Positions 42,564 to 46,702 of a stretch of DNA of 46,702 nt are shown in pieces (within the stretch, counting starts at the first letter, position 1; the number at the start of each line of letters is the position of its first letter). This DNA is from an uncultured Paracoccaceae bacterium (GTDB lineage Bacteria; Pseudomonadota; Alphaproteobacteria; Rhodobacterales; Rhodobacteraceae), in contig CALKOT010000033.1 of assembly GCA_938092015.1 (NCBI GenBank), forward strand, positions 1-46,702. The letters are read 5' to 3'. A program made the position numbers and the translations under genes. The notes below the pieces were generated by a model, which was given only the letters and a program-made list of their open reading frames with translations, did no database searches and was not told the origin of the DNA.

Positions 42564-43471
42564 ACAGCATTGATCCCGTCCTGAAGGCCGATCTTTGGTG
42601 TCCATCCCAGCGCTGCGATGCGGGAATTGTCCATCAGCTTTTTTGGCGTGCCATCAGGTTTTGACGTGTCTTTGCGCAGATCGCCTTCTAGGCCCACCAC
42701 ATCCATCACCATCTGCGCCAGATCATCGATGCGGATGTCTGTGCCTGATCCAAGGTTCATATGCTCAGCCTCGGAATAGTGTTTCATCAGAAACACCAGC
42801 CCGTCGGCGCAGTCATCTGCGTGCAGAAACTCACGCATTGGCGATCCTGTGCCCCAGATCTCCATGCCGCTTTCGCCTGCCTCCTTCGCCTCATGCGCCT
42901 TACGGATCAGGGCAGGGAGGACGTGACTGGTTTTCAGGTCGTAATTGTCGCCCGGCCCATAAAGGTTGGTCGGCATGGCCGAGATGAAGTCAGAGCCGTA
43001 CTGCTTGCGATACGCTTGGCACATCTTCACGCCTGCAATCTTGGCGATCGCATACCATTCATTCGTCGGCTCAAGCGGTCCGGTTAGCAGGCTGTCTTCG
43101 CGGATCGGCTGGTTTGCAAATTTCGGATAGATGCAGGAAGAGCCGAGGAACAGCAGCTTTTCCGCCCCATGCACATGTGCGGCGTGGATCACGTTGGTTG
43201 CGATCATCGTGTTTTCATAAAGGAACTCTGCCGCCTGCGTGTCATTGGCCAGAATGCCGCCGACCTTCGCCGCTGCCATGAAGATCGCGTGGGGTTTGTG
43301 TTTCGCCATGTAGGCGTCGACCTGCGCGGGGTTGATCAGGTCAGCTTCTGACCTGTCCGCCGTCAAAACCTCGCAGCCCTCACTGGCCAGCCTGCGCACC
43401 ACCGCGCCGCCGACCATGCCCTTGTGGCCGCAGACCCAGACGCGTTTGCCGGCAAGGGAATACTCAGCCAT
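42539..43471 (-). CDS. fcl: GDP-L-fucose synthase
   Basis: This 310-residue bifunctional epimerase/reductase makes GDP-L-fucose from the Gmd product. The NADPH loop [14 protein letters not shown] is at 15-28, SSCIYP near 110 and the catalytic [11 protein letters not shown] (YxxxK) near 140. It overlaps gmd by 8 bases, so the pair is co-translated. Its 3' end borders the inserted element. Confidence 0.94.
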   Translation of the reverse strand: MAEYSLAGKRVWVCGHKGMVGGAVVRRLASEGCEVLTADRSEADLINPAQVDAYMAKHKPHAIFMAAAKVGGILANDTQAAEFLYENTMIATNVIHAAHVHGAEKLLFLGSSCIYPKFANQPIREDSLLTGPLEPTNEWYAIAKIAGVKMCQAYRKQYGSDFISAMPTNLYGPGDNYDLKTSHVLPALIRKAHEAKEAGESGMEIWGTGSPMREFLHADDCADGLVFLMKHYSEAEHMNLGSGTDIRIDDLAQMVMDVVGLEGDLRKDTSKPDGTPKKLMDNSRIAALGWTPKIGLQDGINAVYADAPFR

Positions 43472-44525
43472 GCCGTTCTTTCCGACCCGCTTCCTTGGTG
43501 ACTTCCGCCAGGTCGCCTTCGACCATTTCGCGGACCATTTCGTCCAGTGTGCAGGTCGCGGTCCAGCCGAGTTTTTCCTTCGCCTTGGTCGGATCGCCGA
43601 TCAGCAGGTCCACTTCGGTGGGGCGAAAATACGCAGGATCAATGCTGACCACGATCTCGCCCGCCTTGTTGCGCCCGACCTCGTCTACGCCGGACCCTTC
43701 CCAGGTGATCACTTCGTCTACGGCGGCAAAGGCGCGGTCGACAAAGCTGCGCACGGTATGCGTCTCACCGGTGGCGAGCACATAATCATCCGCTTCATCC
43801 TGCTGCATCATCCGCCACATGCCTTCTACATAATCGCGGGCGTGGCCCCAGTCGCGCTCTGCATCCAGATTGCCAAGGTACAGCCGGTCCTGCAGACCTT
43901 TGCTGATCGCGGCGGCGGCGCGGGTGATCTTGCGGGTCACGAAGGTCTCGCCGCGCAGGGGGCTTTCGTGATTGAACAGGATGCCATTTGAGGCGTGGAT
44001 GCCGTAAGCTTCGCGGTAGTTCACCGTGATCCAGTAGCCGTAGATCTTGGCGGCGGCGTAGGGTGAGCGCGGGTAGAACGGCGTCGTTTCCGACTGCGGA
44101 ACTTCCTGCACCTTGCCGTATAGTTCCGACGTTGAGGCCTGATAGAACCGGGTCTTCTGTTCCAGCCCCAGAATGCGGATCGCTTCGAGGATGCGCAGCG
44201 TGCCGATGGCGTCGGCGTTGGCGGTGTATTCCGGCGTCTCGAAGCTGACCATCACATGGGACTGGGCCGCGAGGTTATAGATCTCATCTGGCTGCACTTC
44301 CTGAATGATGCGGATCAGGTTGGTGCTGTCCGTCAGGTCGCCATAATGCAGGATAAAGCGGCGATTTTCCGCGTGCGGGCTTTCGTAGAGATGATCGATC
44401 CGCGCGCTGTTGAAGGACGAGGACCGACGTTTGACGCCATGCACTTCGTAGCCCTTCTCAAGCAGCAACTCAGAAAGATAGGCGCCGTCCTGTCCTGTAA
44501 CGCCCGTGATCAATGCTTTTTTCAT
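43464..44525 (-). CDS. gmd: GDP-mannose 4,6-dehydratase
   Basis: This 353-residue enzyme gives GDP-4-keto-6-deoxymannose, the substrate of the next gene. It has the NADP loop [33 protein letters not shown] near 34-51, [14 protein letters not shown], and [10 protein letters not shown] with the catalytic Tyr/Lys. Length is typical. With fcl it supplies GDP-fucose or a related deoxysugar for surface polysaccharide. Confidence 0.95.
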   Translation of the reverse strand: MKKALITGVTGQDGAYLSELLLEKGYEVHGVKRRSSSFNSARIDHLYESPHAENRRFILHYGDLTDSTNLIRIIQEVQPDEIYNLAAQSHVMVSFETPEYTANADAIGTLRILEAIRILGLEQKTRFYQASTSELYGKVQEVPQSETTPFYPRSPYAAAKIYGYWITVNYREAYGIHASNGILFNHESPLRGETFVTRKITRAAAAISKGLQDRLYLGNLDAERDWGHARDYVEGMWRMMQQDEADDYVLATGETHTVRSFVDRAFAAVDEVITWEGSGVDEVGRNKAGEIVVSIDPAYFRPTEVDLLIGDPTKAKEKLGWTATCTLDEMVREMVEGDLAEVTKEAGRKERHG

Positions 44526-44587
44526 ATCTGTTCGCGATCAGCCTGAAGAGAAGTTTGCGGCGGTATGCCATGGTGGGGTCCAGGGCA

Positions 44588-46387
44588 TCAATGCGGCGCC
44601 CTTTCACCAAGGGACGTGAGGCGCGCGGCGACAAGCTGTGCTTTCACCGTCCCATCGGTCCAGAGGCGGCATTCGACCCCGCCGCCAAATATTCCGTTTG
44701 CGCCGCTTTCAAAGGTGATTGATCCGGTGCGTGCTCCGGGCAGGCCAGTTGCGAGGGTCGCATCACCCGCAGACGCGCCATCCAGGGCTACATCCATCAC
44801 CACGCGGCCTTTGCGGCTGAGGCCTAGCTGAACCTCATAGTCCAGCCGCCAGCGTCCAGGCGGCAACAGCGCCCGGCGGTGGATCGCGGCGTAGCCTTTC
44901 TTGCCGGGAGTGGCGGTGGCCTGATCTTCGCCCGTCATCAGGTCGATAGGGGCGGGGTCAGGCGCTGCGACCTCGCCAAAGCGGATGCGGGTTGCGACCG
45001 GGGTCATGACGGTGGGGGTGAAGGTCAGAAAGGGCGCCTCGAAGGTCCCATGCGGGACGTTCAGGCCGATCACCCGGCGGGGGGGCTTGTTCGCCGCGTG
45101 GCGGGCGTGTTCCGCGCGGATGATGGCGGCGAAGGCGGCCTCGGCGATGGGGGCCGGGGCGGCGCCAGCGTCGAGGATCAGCAGATCCGCCTGAAGCGCT
45201 GTGTCGATCCCTGCCGCGTCTGTCGCCATGCAGACCGGGTTCGCCAGCCTGGCGCCTCGCATCCGTGCGGCGAACCGTGTCGCCCGTCCTGCATCGTCGC
45301 CAAACCACCCAATGGCGGTGTCTGATGGCGCATAGGCGAGATGGTCGGCGAGGAAAGCAAAGAGGTGATCGTCCAGATCTTCCCCGTGGGGAAGGGCGCC
45401 ATGGCTTTCCGGGCCGTAGGTGTAAGAGGCGGGCGGCTTGCCCGTCGCACCTGCCATAAGGCCCTTCAGAAGCCGCCGGGCAGGGGGATCGGACAGGGGG
45501 AACTCTTCGAACGCCTCATCCGGGGCGCCCCATGTTTCGACCTGTCCCGGTGGGGTTTCGTCAGCCACTTGTTCGACGAACTCTTCAAACGGGTCCTCCG
45601 TCCGGCCTGCGCCATGCTTGGCTGAGGCGCGGCGGGCGTGTTCTGCATGGTAAAGCCTCAGATCACTTCCCACCGCCTCGTTGAGGTCCGTTAGCTGGCC
45701 GTATTTCAGCGCGAGGCGGGCGTTCATGTTGCTGTCGACATGCCAGCCCTGCGTCATGCGCTCGTCAAAGCCGCAAAGGGCCGTCAGATCAGCGGCGCGG
45801 GCCAGTTGGAAGTCGCCGGGCGCGTCATAGCCCACGGCGGGCAAGTAATGGCTGACCCGTTCCTCCAGTTGGAGCGCGTGGGCGAGGGTGAGGGTCTCAG
45901 CTGCGGCTGCTTCGGGTTCGTTGCGGGGCAGCGCCTCCCACGCGAAGCGGGGCAGCTCGAACCGGGGGAGACCGTAATAGCCGGGCGGCAGGGCGGGGGT
46001 AATCTCGCTTAAGGTCGGGCCTGTGGCGGCGATCAGCAGGCAGTCAGGGTTGGTCAACAGCACCCAGTCCACGCCAGTCTTGAGACGACGGAGAGCGATG
46101 TTCCGGCAGATCGCTTCGCGCACCGGCGGTCCATCGGCGGGCTGGGTCGTGTGAAATGAAGGGCGCACGCGGATGACGCGGATGAGGCTGATGGCGCGGG
46201 GCGTCAGCGTATCGGCGATGGCTTCGGGATGAGTGGGAAGGTCGTCATCCGTTGCGTAGTCGACAAAGACGATCTCATCGCGGCCCGGGCCCAACTGGTG
46301 CGCAAGCTGGTTCAGACCAAGCGCGGTGCGCCTGTTCAGCTCGTAGCTGTAGGCGTCATTGCGGCCGTATACTATGACTGAGAGCAT
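44588..46387 (-). CDS. Large glycosyltransferase-like protein
   Basis: The 599-residue protein begins MLSVIVYGRNDAYSYELNRR and continues with IVFVDYATDDDLP, a pattern close to the GT-A nucleotide-sugar binding domain. A NPDCLL segment near 113 may be a DxD-like metal site, and GWHVDSNMNARLALKYG near 213 resembles the acceptor-side motif. After about residue 290 a second part with no clear match includes a possible Rossmann-like region (GWFGDDAGRATRFAARM) and a beta-rich C-terminus. It lies 62 bases below gmd on the same strand, so a polysaccharide role is likely; donor and acceptor are unknown. Confidence 0.7.
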   Translation of the reverse strand: MLSVIVYGRNDAYSYELNRRTALGLNQLAHQLGPGRDEIVFVDYATDDDLPTHPEAIADTLTPRAISLIRVIRVRPSFHTTQPADGPPVREAICRNIALRRLKTGVDWVLLTNPDCLLIAATGPTLSEITPALPPGYYGLPRFELPRFAWEALPRNEPEAAAAETLTLAHALQLEERVSHYLPAVGYDAPGDFQLARAADLTALCGFDERMTQGWHVDSNMNARLALKYGQLTDLNEAVGSDLRLYHAEHARRASAKHGAGRTEDPFEEFVEQVADETPPGQVETWGAPDEAFEEFPLSDPPARRLLKGLMAGATGKPPASYTYGPESHGALPHGEDLDDHLFAFLADHLAYAPSDTAIGWFGDDAGRATRFAARMRGARLANPVCMATDAAGIDTALQADLLILDAGAAPAPIAEAAFAAIIRAEHARHAANKPPRRVIGLNVPHGTFEAPFLTFTPTVMTPVATRIRFGEVAAPDPAPIDLMTGEDQATATPGKKGYAAIHRRALLPPGRWRLDYEVQLGLSRKGRVVMDVALDGASAGDATLATGLPGARTGSITFESGANGIFGGGVECRLWTDGTVKAQLVAARLTSLGERAPH

Positions 46388-46702
46388 AGAGTATTCCTGC
46401 GGTGATGCTGGCGGGGCGAGGCCCTGTTCACGAACGCCATGTCAGCTGTCTATATCAGGCTCTGGCGCGCCGACAATCGATATTGAAACTGTCCCAAAAT
46501 CCGCCCGGCCATCCTGCAGATCAGCTCCTTTCCGCTTGCCGCCAACCTGGTCCTGGCCCTGAGGCGCCCATGATTGCCCTTCCATTTTGGAAAAGCTATG
46601 AGCAGGCATGATAATCTTGTGCGGACAGGGCCGGGCTATTGATCGCTGCCGTCAAGCCAACTTTAAATCAAACAGATCTGATGGAAATGCGTGATTTGGT
46701 AT
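46388..46702. other. Upstream region of the glycosyltransferase gene
   Basis: 315 bases without a confident gene. A 55-codon minus-strand frame (46442-46609) is the only candidate. The promoter of the gmd-fcl-linked unit may be here or further right, outside the window. Confidence 0.4.
46442..46609 (-). CDS. Possible 55-residue protein
   Basis: The ATG at 46609 opens MPAHSFSKMEGQSWAPQG, then a polar, Gly/Asp-rich stretch ending TVSISIVGAPEPDIDS. No ribosome site is apparent and no family is recognised, but the C-terminal part looks protein-like and it precedes the glycosyltransferase gene on the same strand by 54 bases. It may be a remnant or a chance frame. Confidence 0.25.
   Translation of the reverse strand: MPAHSFSKMEGQSWAPQGQDQVGGKRKGADLQDGRADFGTVSISIVGAPEPDIDS

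Noticed and set aside
1-46702. CRISPR arrays, tRNA or rRNA genes
   Set aside because: No regularly spaced repeats and no tRNA T-loop or rRNA core sequences were found while reading both strands by eye; a covariance-model scan would settle it.

Overview
The window looks like a chromosomal segment of an alphaproteobacterium, most likely a marine Rhodobacteraceae (Roseobacter-type) strain. The grounds are moderately high GC coding sequence broken by short AT-rich spacers, and family-level matches typical of that group: a non-pyrrolysine MttB-type methyltransferase, split PqiA proteins, DUF2927 lipoproteins, a BMFP/UbiK protein and an OmpA-type lipoprotein. No rRNA, tRNA, CRISPR array or intact insertion sequence was seen.

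Layout. 1-5.9 kb: periplasmic Cu/Zn superoxide dismutase, UbiK, then a pqiA-pqiA-pqiB-pqiC lipid-transport operon in which the first pqiA carries a 7-bp tandem duplication frameshift and pqiB carries four in-frame stops plus a frameshift. 6.1-7.5 kb: three unrecognised genes. 7.7-16.2 kb: metabolic and housekeeping genes (a PLP lyase of the D-cysteine desulfhydrase group, a PfkB sugar kinase broken by TGA, an amidase, a secreted 5'-nucleotidase with a LysM tail, a DapA-family aldolase, YedK, AzoR, a membrane protein). 16.2-23.0 kb: a tight minus-strand operon of about seven genes plus a very small one (small lipopeptide, XpaC, TelA, two DUF2927 lipoproteins, SPFH-GYF protein, cytochrome b561, double zinc-ribbon membrane protein). 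It resembles an envelope-stress module and is the strongest candidate here for an under-described system. 23.0-39 kb: GFA protein, ChaN-like protein, HI0933 flavoprotein, second DapA-family protein, MttB-like methyltransferase, HAD phosphatase, thioesterase, OmpA lipoprotein, a frameshifted Old Yellow Enzyme, PepF, GlsB-type protein, NadE and an aromatic/aspartate aminotransferase. 39-46.7 kb: nucleotide-sugar genes. rfbC and rfbB are intact, but rfbD is cut after about 72 codons by a degenerate MobA/MobL relaxase; beyond it lie fcl, gmd and a glycosyltransferase-like gene on the other strand.

Two window-wide patterns stand out. First, a composite 35-bp DNA element (ATCAAW, 11 bases, then a palindrome with core TTTCAC-NN-GTGAAA, three times exactly GGTTTCACGCGTGAAACC) occurs four times, always between convergent genes, with identical internal spacing and the same orientation. 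Second, the number of recently broken genes (pqiA, pqiB, the sugar kinase, the Old Yellow Enzyme, rfbD, the relaxase) is high for 47 kb and includes clean nonsense substitutions at conserved codons, suggesting ongoing gene loss, unless part of it is sequencing error.
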